DNA of 64,000 nt. Origin: Oopsacas minuta. Its lineage: Eukaryota > Porifera > Hexactinellida > Lyssacinosida > Leucopsacidae. Made by a program: the position numbers and the translations under genes. The stretch covers positions 310,001 to 374,000 of the forward strand of contig JAKMXF010000302.1 in NCBI GenBank assembly GCA_024704765.1, in the 5' to 3' direction. Of the stretch, positions 34,888-48,413 are shown piece after piece (position 1 is the first letter of the stretch; each line of letters opens with the position of its first letter). Under the pieces are notes generated by a model. The model saw only the letters and a program-made list of their open reading frames with translations. It was not told where the DNA came from and did not search any database.

Positions 34888-35922
34888 ATGAAGGGGCTAG
34901 TTTGTTTTACTATGTTTGTAGTATTCTGTTCCTACGTTATTTGCTCAGATAACAGAGACAAAAGAATTGCAATAGAGGAGATACCTATACCTGAGGACAA
35001 GGATTCTATCACTGATTTCAATCAGCATGGAAAGGCAATAAGAGAATCCTCTCCTTATGGCGAATACTTAGCAAGCGAGGTTAGCAGCGAGGATAATATA
35101 GAACAATACGAATACGGCAGTGAATATGATTCTGATAGTGATATGGAAGCTTATGAGATCGATTATTTGGATCCTGATGAAAACTATGGTGATGACAGCT
35201 TTTATTCTGAAGGCATGAATGAAATAAGTGAGGAAGAAGATAATGCAAAATATAATGAATATTCTGAAAATGAAGATAATGAAGATTATGATGATTATGA
35301 TGATTATGATGATTATGATGATTATGATAAATTGGGCGAAGACATGGATTATTACACAGAGAATGACAATGAAAATGATTCAGATTATGATAACGATTGG
35401 GAAGATGATAAGGATGGAAAAGAAAACTACTTCACAGATACTACTTTAGATTATGATGAGTATGATAGTGATTATGGAAATGGGGACACATGGCATAGGA
35501 AGAGAAGAGAGGCAACAACAGTTGGCAGCTTATCTTGTAGCTTAAAATCAAGTACATTTCTTAGTGATAGAATCAAAACAAATCAAGATACACTGATGGC
35601 TTCTCGAGATGCACTTATGGTTTCTCGAGATACACTTATGGCTTCTCGAGATACACTTACGGCTGCTCGAGATACACTTATGGCTTCTCGGATGACATTT
35701 CGGCAATATAAGCAACGATGCAGGGATATTACTACCCAGCCAATAAAAACAACAACAACAATAACAACAACATCAACAACAACAACAACACCTGAAACTA
35801 AAACAACCACCAAACTAAAGACTGAACCACCAACTCTACCCAAAACTCAACCACCCATTCAAACAAACCCTGATCACAACCATGATCAAACAGTTGGCGA
35901 CCTGCCAGTTTGTGAGATTTAG
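34888..35922 (+). CDS. Secreted acidic repeat protein with proprotein-convertase site
   Basis: A 344-residue low-complexity secreted protein that I do not recognise. In order: signal peptide (1-20, ends VICS); a very acidic Asp/Glu/Tyr-rich segment (21-202) including a run of five DDY/EDY units (132-147); a basic RKRR cleavage site (204-207) of furin type; then a basic-neutral part with five tandem heptads of type DTLMASR (234-268), two Cys (C217 and C278) and a Thr-rich mucin-like stretch (281-327), ending in VCEI. The acidic half may be a propeptide or a mineral/cation-binding region. In a sponge, a link to skeleton or matrix is a guess. Start ATG at 34888. Repeats make its length likely variable. 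Confidence 0.78.
   Translation: MKGLVCFTMFVVFCSYVICSDNRDKRIAIEEIPIPEDKDSITDFNQHGKAIRESSPYGEYLASEVSSEDNIEQYEYGSEYDSDSDMEAYEIDYLDPDENYGDDSFYSEGMNEISEEEDNAKYNEYSENEDNEDYDDYDDYDDYDDYDKLGEDMDYYTENDNENDSDYDNDWEDDKDGKENYFTDTTLDYDEYDSDYGNGDTWHRKRREATTVGSLSCSLKSSTFLSDRIKTNQDTLMASRDALMVSRDTLMASRDTLTAARDTLMASRMTFRQYKQRCRDITTQPIKTTTTITTTSTTTTTPETKTTTKLKTEPPTLPKTQPPIQTNPDHNHDQTVGDLPVCEI
35284..35328 (+). repeat. GATGATTAT tandem repeat coding DDY units
   Basis: A 9-bp coding repeat of about five units (GAT/GAC-rich) within the acidic secreted protein gene, encoding consecutive Asp-Asp-Tyr. It has nearly identical units, so it probably expanded recently. Confidence 0.88.
35587..35691 (+). repeat. Five tandem 21-bp repeats coding DTLMASR heptads
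   Basis: Five copies of a 21-bp unit (type GATACACTTATGGCTTCTCG plus A) with few differences, encoding DTLMASR, DALMVSR, DTLMASR, DTLTAAR, DTLMASR. The unit is in frame with the acidic secreted protein gene and follows its furin-type site. Confidence 0.92.
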
Positions 35923-37191
35923 AACTCACTTCGTTGTAACTCGAATTATGATCAATCATATTTGTATTACAATCAGGAATTATCAAAATCATTATACAAT
36001 ATATTGAAATAATTAAAATCTACCTGTGTGTATCATCTGTAATGCCTAAGGCAAAGAGTGATCCTGAGGATCCACAAAGTTAGAAGTCATAGAAATTTGA
36101 AACTACACAATACGCATTCAGTACTGCTGATCCAAGTACAATATATAGGAACTGCAGTTTATAATGTAAATCATCACTGTATCTAAAAATACATTTTGTT
36201 TAGATAGCCAACACACGTGAGGGGTGTGAGGGGTATAAAAGGAAATAATTAGGCTAATTCTATAACGCATTTATGTTGGATCAATTCTAACGTAAATGAC
36301 AAACATTCTATTTGCTTTCTTCGAAATCGGTTAACAAACCAATCTTTTGAGATTGATTAGTTAGCCAACTCGTACGGTCTGAATGGGACTTCTCTAAGCC
36401 ACCCCGCTATCACCTAGGTGCTAGGGGTGTGAGAACTTCCTGAGGACCACTCTATACACTTGTAACACAAACAACTTGACAGTTGGTTAGCAGTTGTCTT
36501 GTGTTAGAAGTGTTTAGAATATATAAATAAAGAACAATGAGAGATAAGTAATCTTTCCCAACACAAGTATTTTATTTATTCAATTACCTGTGAGAGATAG
36601 TAGAATTGTTGAACGATATTCCGACTTGCCTGACAACAAGCAGATCAATCGTGTTGTTGCTCAATAAGAAATATATTGCATCGAGTAATTGTCCATGGGG
36701 CTGGTCACATTAGTTGCTGATAAGTTACTTCATGACATGTCACAATCCTTCCAAACTTAACTGACAAGGGTACACACTATGCTGGCCATGTAGCAGTCAG
36801 GTTGACCCGTGAACTACGTACGGTTGACCCTAACCTACATACAAACGTAAAATTTCAAACGTTGCGAGAAATATATTTCTAATGCGTGTCTTATATTCTG
36901 ATAAGATGTGTTCATTTATTCAACGTATCTAGACTAACGTCTATTGCCTAAACTTTACACACACGAGAGATTTTATTAGAAGAAGCTTTTTGAAACTATA
37001 AATTGGGTAATAAGAAATATTAAAATAATGCAACTATATAGAACTACAACTTTTTATCACCATACATCATCCAGAAGGTGTATGTGAGTTTAGAGTTTAA
37101 TTAAATTAGGGAATTCTTATTATTTTCTTCGATAAACTTCGCAAATATTTTCCATTAATTTCCCCATTGATTACTAGCGTTTACCTTTCAA
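35923..37191. other. Intergenic, with TATA/AATAAA-bounded unit and hairpins
   Basis: About 1.27 kb without a supported protein gene. It holds a strong TATAAAA at 36234-36240 preceded by two GGGGTGTGAG-like words, a near-palindrome around CACCTAGGTG (36400-36428), an inverted repeat TAACACAA...TTGTGTTA (36463-36507) and an AATAAA at 36526-36531. The order TATA box to poly(A) signal over about 290 bp could be a solo LTR or a short non-coding transcript. I could not find clear TG...CA ends or a target duplication. Confidence 0.4.
36234..36240 (+). promoter_or_regulatory. Candidate TATA box of an orphan transcription unit
   Basis: TATAAAA within GAGGGGTATAAAAGG, preceded by GGGGTGTGAG, in a non-coding region with an AATAAA about 290 bp downstream. 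No protein gene starts nearby: RABIF begins 950 bp further on. Confidence 0.4.
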
Positions 37192-37914
37192 ATGTCAGAA
37201 GCAATGGAAACACAAGCAGACAATGCTATTATACAGTCCACGGAACCCTTAGAATCGAACTCCCCTAAAAAGAGCCCTGAGGAGAATGCTACCATCCCTG
37301 ATGATATTACACCAGCTGAGGAGATCACTCTCCTCAATGACTTGGCCTCTCCTCCGCTAGAGAATGACCAGACTGAAGATAGCCCACTCATCACTAATTC
37401 AGCTCCACTAGAAGAGAGCATCACTCCTATAGTTGATTTATCTGGAGCTGATACAGCTGTAGGTCAGGTGGCTGCATCACCTGCAATTATAACAGCTGAT
37501 CAGTGTCTGTCTCACTCTAAGACGATATCAGAAACAGTGCCATTCAATAGAGAAGAAGTAGTTAGCGATTCTCGTGCAAATGCACTATGGATTGTGTGTC
37601 AAGTATGTAAGAGCAAGATTCTACAGCCAAATATAGGAGTGTATGTTGAGAGCGAGGCTGAGCTTCCTCCCCTCCTTAAGAAGGAATCCCTGAACGCTGC
37701 AACCCAAGAAATACCCGTAGAGAAAGTAACTGCATTCTGGAAAATAAAAGATATGTTCCATTTCGAGAACATAGGTGTATCTAAGACAATCGGTAACACA
37801 AAGTACTTACTATGTGCTGACTGCGAGATAGGACCAGTTGGGTATCATCTTATCACCAATCCACAAGCTTTCTTCCTAGCTGTTCACAGAGTAGTGTATG
37901 CAGACAATGTGTAG
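37192..37914 (+). CDS. RABIF: RAB-interacting factor (RABIF/MSS4) with long N-terminal extension
   Basis: MSS4 is a zinc-binding chaperone that holds nucleotide-free exocytic Rabs such as RAB10 and RAB8. The C-terminal part (about 130-240) is the MSS4 domain: ALWIVCQVCKSKIL, KVTAFWKIKDMFHFENIGVSKT, KYLLCADCEIGPVGYH. Zinc ligands C136, C139, C208 and C211 are present, as is the DMFHFENIG loop that contacts Rab. Family members are about 120 residues, but here 130 extra residues precede the domain, acidic and Ser/Pro/Thr-rich with no recognised fold. The frame is continuous from the ATG at 37192 and the same composition runs through, so I keep this start; an internal start is possible. Single exon. 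Confidence 0.9.
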   Translation: MSEAMETQADNAIIQSTEPLESNSPKKSPEENATIPDDITPAEEITLLNDLASPPLENDQTEDSPLITNSAPLEESITPIVDLSGADTAVGQVAASPAIITADQCLSHSKTISETVPFNREEVVSDSRANALWIVCQVCKSKILQPNIGVYVESEAELPPLLKKESLNAATQEIPVEKVTAFWKIKDMFHFENIGVSKTIGNTKYLLCADCEIGPVGYHLITNPQAFFLAVHRVVYADNV

Positions 37915-38329
37915 TTGTAATGTCAAATTAATAGTATTAGGCAGTAGGCAGAATTTTTGCCATTTGCTTAGATATAAATATTTTGATTATTTCCCACAGT
38001 AGTAGCATCAAGAGGGGTTATATATAGATAATAAACTATGGAATTTTATTGAGTTAATTTTAAGAAGTAAATATACCCGCTTAATTCACTGCTAGTAATT
38101 ATTCCAGAATTCTTCTGAAACGACATGATTATATGTACCTTGATAACTTTAATAATATGAAAATTTGGTTTTGGATATTGTCCCCTATCCCAGCGTGTAA
38201 TTGATTAAGCAGGTTCTTATACTTTAGCTAAGTACGTAGTTTACGTAATGTACGTACCATATCTTAAATTTTATACAAAGGTTATATAATCATGATATTA
38301 TCTAGCATAACAACAGCTACTAAGGGTAT
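37915..38329. other. Intergenic, no gene seen
   Basis: About 415 bp between RABIF and FEM1 on the same strand. It has no reading frame of note. It presumably contains the RABIF 3' UTR and FEM1 promoter. Confidence 0.5.
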
Positions 38330-40439
38330 ATGTCTCAATTATCAGGTGAAGTGATGTTGATTGCAGCAGAGAACGGAGAGTTCGAAAGTGTTAGAGAAAT
38401 ATTTACACATCCAGATTATGGTCATACACTACGTGATATATTCCATAAAGAACGCAAAAACAATCCTCTTGTGCTTGCGGCTAAAAGTGGTAATCTCAAA
38501 CTGGTGAAGTTACTAATTGAGAAATTAAACTTTGACAAAGAGAGTGTAGGAACTGTTTTATTTTCACAAGATGAAGATCAAATAGCTGAGGCCCCTGTAC
38601 TATGGACAGCTGCAACATCTGGTCACCTGCACTTAGTGAAATACCTTATTTCCATAGGTTGTGATGTTAATAAGCCTACACAGACTAGTAGCACTCCTAT
38701 ACGCGGAGCTTGCTATGACGGCCATTTAGAGGTTCGTTTAACAATTTCAGTTTTTCGCGAGTCTACTGTGATTATTTATTGTGTTTTACAGGTTGTTAAA
38801 TATCTTGTTGGGTGTGGAGGTAACTTCAATACACCTAATGAAAACGGACAAACTCCTCTGCTAGTAGCTTGTGGTATGAATCATGCTAGAGTAGTCCAGT
38901 ACCTGATTAACATAGGAGCAGATCTAAATGTACAGGCTGTTAAGGGGCTCACTGCTTTACACATAGCTTGTGAAAGAGACTATACTGATATTGCTTCTCT
39001 ACTTCTGGGTGCAGGTTGGTTTGTAACATGAGACCAATATTCCCTGAATTATCCGAGATGTAGCGAATATAAGCTAGGGAATTATTAAGTATGCTATCTC
39101 TCCCTTCTTAATCTTTATTATTATTATCTACATCTATATAGGAGCTAAACTACTGCTAGATGAACAGGGTGCTACTGCGCCAATGCTAGCTGCAGTTAAC
39201 GGACACGATGATACTCTAACAACTCTGTTAGATAAGTACCCAGACTGTCTGCATCCTGAATCTAAAGCAGACTTATACACTGTATTAGGTTGTTCTAAGT
39301 ACGATCGAGCTATTCAAGGCAGAGGTCAAGACACTATTTCTACTGTTATACAATACTGGTTCAGAGCTAGTTCATTACGAGATAGATTTCCACAAAAAAG
39401 TCTAGCGAAAATAGTGAAAAACCGCGTAAATATTCCTGAAGTATATGGAAATAATAGTTATGAACCTTTAACGACATCAGAATTGTTACAGATTCTGCCT
39501 GATGATTCTAAAGTTGGCATTTTCACTCTTCAAGCGAGAGAGAGAATCCTTGGTCCAAGTCATTACCTTATTTATTTCCTACGTCTAAGAGCTGCTATTG
39601 AATTAGATAGGAATCTGTATGAACGTAGTCTATTACTACTAGACAGATCTGTTTTGTTATCTTACACTGCGCTTAGACCGAATAACAACCCCTTACGTTA
39701 CCTAGACCAAAACCTATTCATCTTACAGTGTCACGGTATGGCTTATAGAGATCAGAAGTGTGGGGCTATGACGAGTCTATTCTTTGAATACCTCACAATG
39801 CAGATAGAAATGTTCTTTAGAAACCATTACAACTGTAGTACACAGGAGATTTTTAAGAGTGGAGACGATGAGAATTTGATAGAAATCTGGTTACATGAGT
39901 TAGTACTGTTGGTATCTGCTAACGGTGCTGAGCATGAAGATAGGATAGAACAGCTGATTAATAGGATAGCTAGCCTAGGGTATCGGTCTAAAAAGCATGG
40001 GAGATCTGTATTGCATATAGCTTGTTGTTTGGATACGAAAACTACCACAATTAATTCAGAATTGGTTGGTCATCTTTGGCCTAATACGGACTTCTTAAAA
40101 CTTTTATGCAAATACTTTGATGTGGACTCACGGGATAATTCAGGTTCTACACCACTGCTAACAGTCGTACAATACACAACAGATTATGATTTAAGATACG
40201 AAATGGTAGAGCTGCTCCTGGAGAATGGAGCTCATCCAGATACATTATCTTATATTGGTCAGTCTGCAGCTGATTGTGAGTACAATTCAGCAAACTCTCT
40301 TCAGTTATGGAGTATTAAAAATTTGCTTTGGAAATATACCTCTTTAAAATGCAGAGCTGCTCGTATTATTTGTAAGGATATGCCTAGATACAGAGAAAGA
40401 GTTCCTCCCAGTCTCGCATACTTTTTCTCTCTACATTAA
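38330..40439 (+). CDS. FEM1: FEM1 family ankyrin-repeat substrate receptor of CUL2 ligase
   Basis: FEM1 proteins are VHL-box substrate receptors of CUL2 ubiquitin ligases that recognise C-degrons, classically ending in Arg. Exons (plus): 38330-38731, 38792-39014 and 39142-40439, giving 640 residues (human FEM1A-C 617-669). The N-terminal 230 residues are ankyrin repeats, for example APVLWTAATSGHLHLVKYLISIGCDVN, NENGQTPLLVACGMNHARVVQYLINIGADLN and GLTALHIACERDYTDIASLLLGAG. The middle has the family TPR-like region with LQARERILGPSHYLIYFLRLRAAI, and two further ankyrin repeats precede the C-terminus. Intron 1 is 60 bp, stop-free and a multiple of three, with donor GAG|gttcgt, so the retained form would also be translatable. 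I cannot decide between FEM1A, B and C. Confidence 0.9.
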
Positions 40440-40561
40440 TTTGTTGTGTGTCATTTCTAGATATTCAATTAAATATAGAGATTATGTGATTCGTATTTCC
40501 TATTAAACAACATGTGTTGTTCCATATTATACCTTAATTCGTAAATTACTATAGTATTTTA

Positions 40562-43224
<2,663 letters not shown>

Positions 43225-43462
43225 ATGTATTAGCGAATAGCTTTAGGACAGATTTCTTAAATATAGATATAGTAGAATATTAAGCTTATGATAGTTTATA
43301 GTGATAGTTGTTAATAGGAAATCATTTTTCTCCAATGAGATTCTTAATTTCTTATATATATACTTAAAATGTAGAAATTAGTTACTTGCTTGTGTTGGAA
43401 ATCTCATAAATTTATTCTATCGTACTGATTATCTCTAGTAAAAGTAATAGTAACATTTTGTA

Positions 43463-44806
43463 ATGGCTCAGCATAACCCGTTACCACAGGGTCTACCCAA
43501 CGAGCATCATATCTCTATGATGGCTGATCACCATTCATCTTTGCAGCATTTCCATCTTGCAACTCAACCTCAATTCACCCCTACTCCTGCTCCCCCTCCA
43601 GCCCAGAATTGTAACTTACAGCGAGATATTGCTCGGGCAGTGGAGTTAATTAATAAAATACAAAGCAAAGAGAGAGTTCCTGACGATAAATTACAGAAAT
43701 TAAAAGAGGTACATACGTAGTGTATCTTTAACGTTATTTCAATATTCTCCAATTTGTCAGTGAATTTATTTTACTTTCCAAAACAATTTGCATGAATGCA
43801 AAATATATTCCAATTAAACTACAATTAATTCAAATCTAATTATAGTCAGAAGTAGTAGATTAAATTAATGGTGAGATGCATGCGTGTGTCACGAGAGTAC
43901 AACACGAATTCTATTTATAATTATCTGTGTATAAGGTAAGGTGTATCTTGTGTGTGACATCCTCAGAGTCACGGGGCTGCGTTGAGTAATTTGAGAGCTT
44001 TGTTATCACAGTAAGGGCGGGGCAATACTCCTATTTCGGAACTAACATTGACAAAATATTCTGTTCTCACTCACATTCCAGATTCCAATATTGGTTTCCA
44101 AGTTATTGAACTAAATATTAGTTCAAAATTTAAACAAAATTATTCACAACTTATTCTTAACTAATATTTTAATAATAATTTTTTCTGATTACGAATTATG
44201 TGATTTACGATTTGAATGCTTATGTTCTTTGTTAGGTTTTGGAAAGCCCATTCCTGCAAACAGTACGTGAGGTATATGAGAGCATTTACAATTCTGTGGA
44301 CCATCAAGCCAATGTAGATGTCAAGGCTAATGTTGTGGCTAAAGCTACTGTTGCAGCGTTTGGAGCTAGTGAGGGTTATGGACATCCTCGTGTTGTAGAA
44401 CTACCATTACAAACTAGCAACAGTGAAGGATTAGGCTTCAGTGTTGTGGGAGGGAAGGAATTGCAAACTCCTGTAATGATCACCAAAGTTTCTACAGGTA
44501 GTTTATTGTTTATGTACAAATGAGATATAAATATTTCAACAGGTGTATTTTATGTTAGGTGGACTTGGTGACCGTTTCGGTCATTTAAAGCGAGGAGATC
44601 AAATCTTATCAATCAATGGAACGAATGTTGAACAAGAAACACATGAAAATGTTGTAAACCTTATGAAATCATCTAGAGGATCAATTCGCCTCGTTGTTCG
44701 TTATGTTCCAAAAGTTTTAGAGAGTCTTGAATCTCGCCTGGAAACACAGAGAGAGAAGGTAATGTTGGAAAGATCTACTTCAAAGGGACTTGATTTAGCT
44801 CAGTAA
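43463..44806 (+). CDS. LIN7: LIN7 (Veli/MALS) L27-PDZ scaffold protein
   Basis: LIN7 is the small subunit of the LIN2-LIN7-LIN10 complex that positions receptors at epithelial junctions and synapses. Exons (plus): 43463-43708, 44236-44497 and 44559-44806, giving 251 residues. Order: a His/Pro-rich N-terminal tail (1-50) longer than in vertebrates, an L27 domain (about 53-105, [14 protein letters not shown]), the linker [13 protein letters not shown], and a PDZ domain (about 134-220) with the carboxylate-binding loop GLGF at 147-150 and [30 protein letters not shown] after the PDZ matches human YTPKVLEEMESRFE. The last intron has a nearer AG (44541), but only the AG at 44558 keeps the frame. 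Intron 1 is 527 bp and no repeat is obvious in it. Confidence 0.95.
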
Positions 44807-46255
44807 TTGAGGTGATAACTTTGTTGTACTTACTATTTTATATCTTGTATGGATCTTGTATGGTGTAATAATTTGGCTTATCTGGGACAAATCTAATATT
44901 TCAATTATCTCAAGTAATACTGGTCCCTGACATAATATTAAATCAATAATTATGTGTAAATAATTATATTATCCTTAGTCCGTCATAGCAACACGTCGTT
45001 AGTAATTAATGGATTCCAAATATAGCATAGTATCTTTTGTTGATCAAGTAATTGTTTAAAAATTATTGACGTCAAGAAACCAATTGGCTCTTTATAAAAT
45101 GCAATCGTTATAATTTAAGTTTTAGGTATTTAAATGCTAACCATCCAACCTAAAAAGGAATTAAATTTATATTGTTTAAACTGCAAGCCATATTCCCAAA
45201 GTTAGATAAGCTACATACAATGCTGTATAGTCAGCCAGAAGACTAAAATACTTCGCATTTGGTTAGATTTCCGAAATCATAAAATCCCATATGATCGTCT
45301 CTTCGAAATGACAACATTTTTCTGGTTTAATTGTAATTATTAGCCTTCTCTTTACATTTCAACTGTTTGCAGGGTTTCAATTATATATTGTGCAAAAATC
45401 CATAATTGTTCTCCAATTCTATTGTCTCACAGACATCTTACTACATATTTCAAATATTTGGAACAGGTTTGTGACTCGACCTTATCATGCTATACATTTC
45501 ATGCAACATGGGCTTCTTAGTGGTCGAATCTCGTGATTAAAGAAATATGTTTTTGCATTACTTAGTCAATATTTTAGCCAGCTTACAGACATTAATTTAT
45601 ATTCACAGCTTCCATTTATTTAAACCGAAGAAATAGCACTTAATTTGTAGCCATATTTGCACGCTTTTAATGTAACCAACGACAAACAGACTACATTAAA
45701 AATGCGTAATCCTGTATCCAAAGTGACGCAATACAACCATCAGGTTACCACGCTGTATCACGCTCTATGTTATCCTTAAGAAAGCTATAAATTGGTTTTG
45801 CCCAATACCAGAAATCAACCACCTCACCTGAATACATATATTACACGCCTTATAAGTTTTGTGAATATTCATGAATAGGACAATAATATGCGTTATGCAT
45901 TAGCTTAGCTGCCATCTCTTTATTTATTCACCCAAATAATACTGCAATGCACATATTTACGTTTCTACAATGCATTTTAACTATCGCTAATACTTTATTT
46001 GTAAAAGGTAGACACAAAGTAGACTGCTTGTATTATCTGCATTCACAATTGTGAACATCTGAATATTCTCGTAGAATGCAGTTAGAGAAGTCAAAGTGCA
46101 GATGAGACGCTTTTTATCATATATCTATGTATCTACATGTTAGGTTTCCAGTTATGCTAAAATGCAGTATATATAGAATTGATATACGTTAAAATTTCAT
46201 ATATTTGATTTTGTTTTTCTAATTATTCAATTCAGCGATAAAGGCCACATACCTG
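44807..46255. other. Intergenic, no gene seen
   Basis: About 1.45 kb of AT-rich DNA between LIN7 and RHEB on the same strand, with stops in all frames. I found no clear repeat or RNA gene. Promoter sequences for RHEB are expected near the right end. Confidence 0.5.
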
Positions 46256-46861
46256 ATGATGTCTATGAATCCGGTGAAGATGAGAGAAGTTGCCATTATG
46301 GGAATGAACAGTGTTGGAAAAAGTAGCTTAACATTCAAATTTGTCTGGAATTCATTTCAAGCAGAATACAACCCCACGATTACTGATCGTTTCACAAAGG
46401 AACTTGAAGTTGACCATGTGAAATATGCATGTACATTCATTGACACCGCTGGACAAGATGATTACTCAATCTTTCCATCCTCTTGCTCATCAGTTCACGG
46501 TTTTATTCTCGTATACTCCATCAACAGTCGCAAATCGTTTGACCTGTTACACGTTATTAGACAGAAAATTGTAGAATATAAAGGCGATGATGATATCCCT
46601 CTCGTGATTGTGGGTAACAAGCGAGACCTCGAGGGTATCCAACGGGCTGTTCAAACTGAAGAAGGACGTGGATTATCTACTGAATGGAATGCCAGTTTCT
46701 TCGAAACTTCAGCTAAAGAAGATGTAGAGCTAGATCTTCGTAGTGTTTTCACATCAGCAATTACTGAAATTGAGCGTAAACAGAACCCCCATCTTATGCC
46801 ACAAACGAATCCTTCACAGCCACAACAACAACAACAACAAAAAGATTGTGTGATCATATAA
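46256..46861 (+). CDS. RHEB: RHEB-like small GTPase
   Basis: RHEB in the GTP form activates TORC1 at the lysosome and is switched off by TSC2. The 201-residue single-exon protein has G1 GMNSVGKS (16-23; RHEB GYRSVGKS), the PTI switch I core, G3 DTAGQDD (63-69; RHEB DTAGQDE), YSIFPSSCSSVHGFILVYSI (human YSIFPQTYSIDINGYILVYSV), G4 NKRD (121-124) and a SAKE-type G5. The C-terminus CVII (198-201) is a CAAX prenylation box. The tail has a short poly-Gln run encoded by CAA repeats (46824-46841) that vertebrate RHEB lacks. RHEB proteins carry Arg at G1 position 3 (GYRS); here it is Asn (GMNS), so the arginine is not kept. Start ATG at 46256; a second Met follows at once. Confidence 0.88.
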   Translation: MMSMNPVKMREVAIMGMNSVGKSSLTFKFVWNSFQAEYNPTITDRFTKELEVDHVKYACTFIDTAGQDDYSIFPSSCSSVHGFILVYSINSRKSFDLLHVIRQKIVEYKGDDDIPLVIVGNKRDLEGIQRAVQTEEGRGLSTEWNASFFETSAKEDVELDLRSVFTSAITEIERKQNPHLMPQTNPSQPQQQQQQKDCVII

Positions 46862-48413
46862 ATCACAGTAACTACATTAACAACCACTATTGTTAATCCT
46901 CACCTTCTTATTCTGCTCAGACCTGCAATTCCCTTTTTATCTACACCTCGTATATATTCTTCCCTTCTCCCCACAGTTACAGTATATATTTACACTACTT
47001 ACTTAAACCCTACTAACAGCATGCAATAATAATGAAACAGCTTCCAGCTCGTTGAGTTTTAATATACCAAGTTCAAACTGTTTTAACAATTAATATGTTA
47101 CACTCCAGCATTTTACCCGTTTTCTGATATCCAATTATTGTCCTACTACTTGATTTATTAGTGATAATTATTCGCAATTGTTACGGTTCAATTAATTATA
47201 ATGAGAATTAAATGCATTGTAAACTTTATGTACATTTCAATTATTCAATATATTGTGAGCCCCTTTAATTAAATGCTAAGCTATTTCAGTTTGACAGATT
47301 ACTTTGTGGAAATAGGGAATGGACGCTAGTGGGAGTTATTGTTACCTCATTTATATCTAAGTTAGGAAATGCTAAAATTATTTGCATTCCTATCATATTT
47401 CATTTGTGCCATGAAAGGTAACTAATCTTCATTTAGCTTGTGAATTCCGACAAGTCACTAGGTGCTGATTTTTGAGAGATCAGCATGACTGATTCTACAT
47501 TGTTGGTCATCATCATGACTTGAATCAAATCTTGCGGAGTTTATTCATAATGAATAGCGTGAATTTTCTATATCAAATGAATGAATGGAGAGTGAATCAG
47601 TATCTGGAATTGTAATAATCAGGCCTTTCTAAGCAGACAGATATGACAATTTGATGTACTTTTTGCCATAAATATGACATAATGATGGCTGGACTGAGTT
47701 AATAATAAATTGGAAGTTTTCGAACTTTCAAAACGTGCAAAAATTTCCATGTGACGGATTTTGATCACGGTTACTTGCATGTGACGAAAAACTTATTTTT
47801 AGTTTTCTAATAATATTCAATACCCTAAACCCAATGGATTTTATCATTTTCGTTAACGTATAATCAACACGCATTTCTTTAGAGACATATTGTCTAATCA
47901 AATATATTACCCAAAAATTCTTAGATAATGACTCTCATGATTGAAATTGTGTAACTGAACGGAACTATCGCGATAATTAGATAATGAGAATTAACGTTCT
48001 AACACGTTTCACATTTAACATCAAAGCTAATTAATTGTAAGAATTTAAATTGGTACGTACCCCGAGTATGTAATCGCGACGCCAATTATTTGAAGTGATT
48101 GGCGCAATAAGCACAACTATTTCTTCCGACATCCCTAATTCACCATTAGTAAGAGATTATAATTGCGGAAATGTAAGTTCCGAAGTCTCACTAAATGTTT
48201 GCTATTACATTACGGAACATACTTATAGAACTTCGTTACACAATCGTTACAATAATGGCACGGGAAGTCACAATCTGCTCAGACTTGAGTTATAACTAAT
48301 ATTTATGGAAAGTAACATTCTACACCAAATTATTGTTCATGGATTTGGTATGAGTTCTTTATTATTGATTTATGTATTCTTCCATAGCCAGGTGTACAAT
48401 CTGATTGCTGACA
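46862..48413. other. Intergenic, no gene seen
   Basis: About 1.55 kb of AT-rich DNA between RHEB and LZTFL1, both plus strand. A 66-codon frame at 48095-48295 has no recognisable feature. I saw no repeats with clear ends. Confidence 0.5.

Noticed and set aside
34888..35992. Additional long frames on both strands within the repeat-rich acidic gene
   Set aside because: They are shadows created by the simple repeats; only the frame with a signal peptide makes sense.
44521..44558. Alternative LIN7 acceptor at 44541
   Set aside because: It would put a stop a few codons on; the AG at 44558 keeps the conserved PDZ frame.
48095..48295. 66-codon plus-strand frame
   Set aside because: No recognisable content and not joined in phase to LZTFL1.
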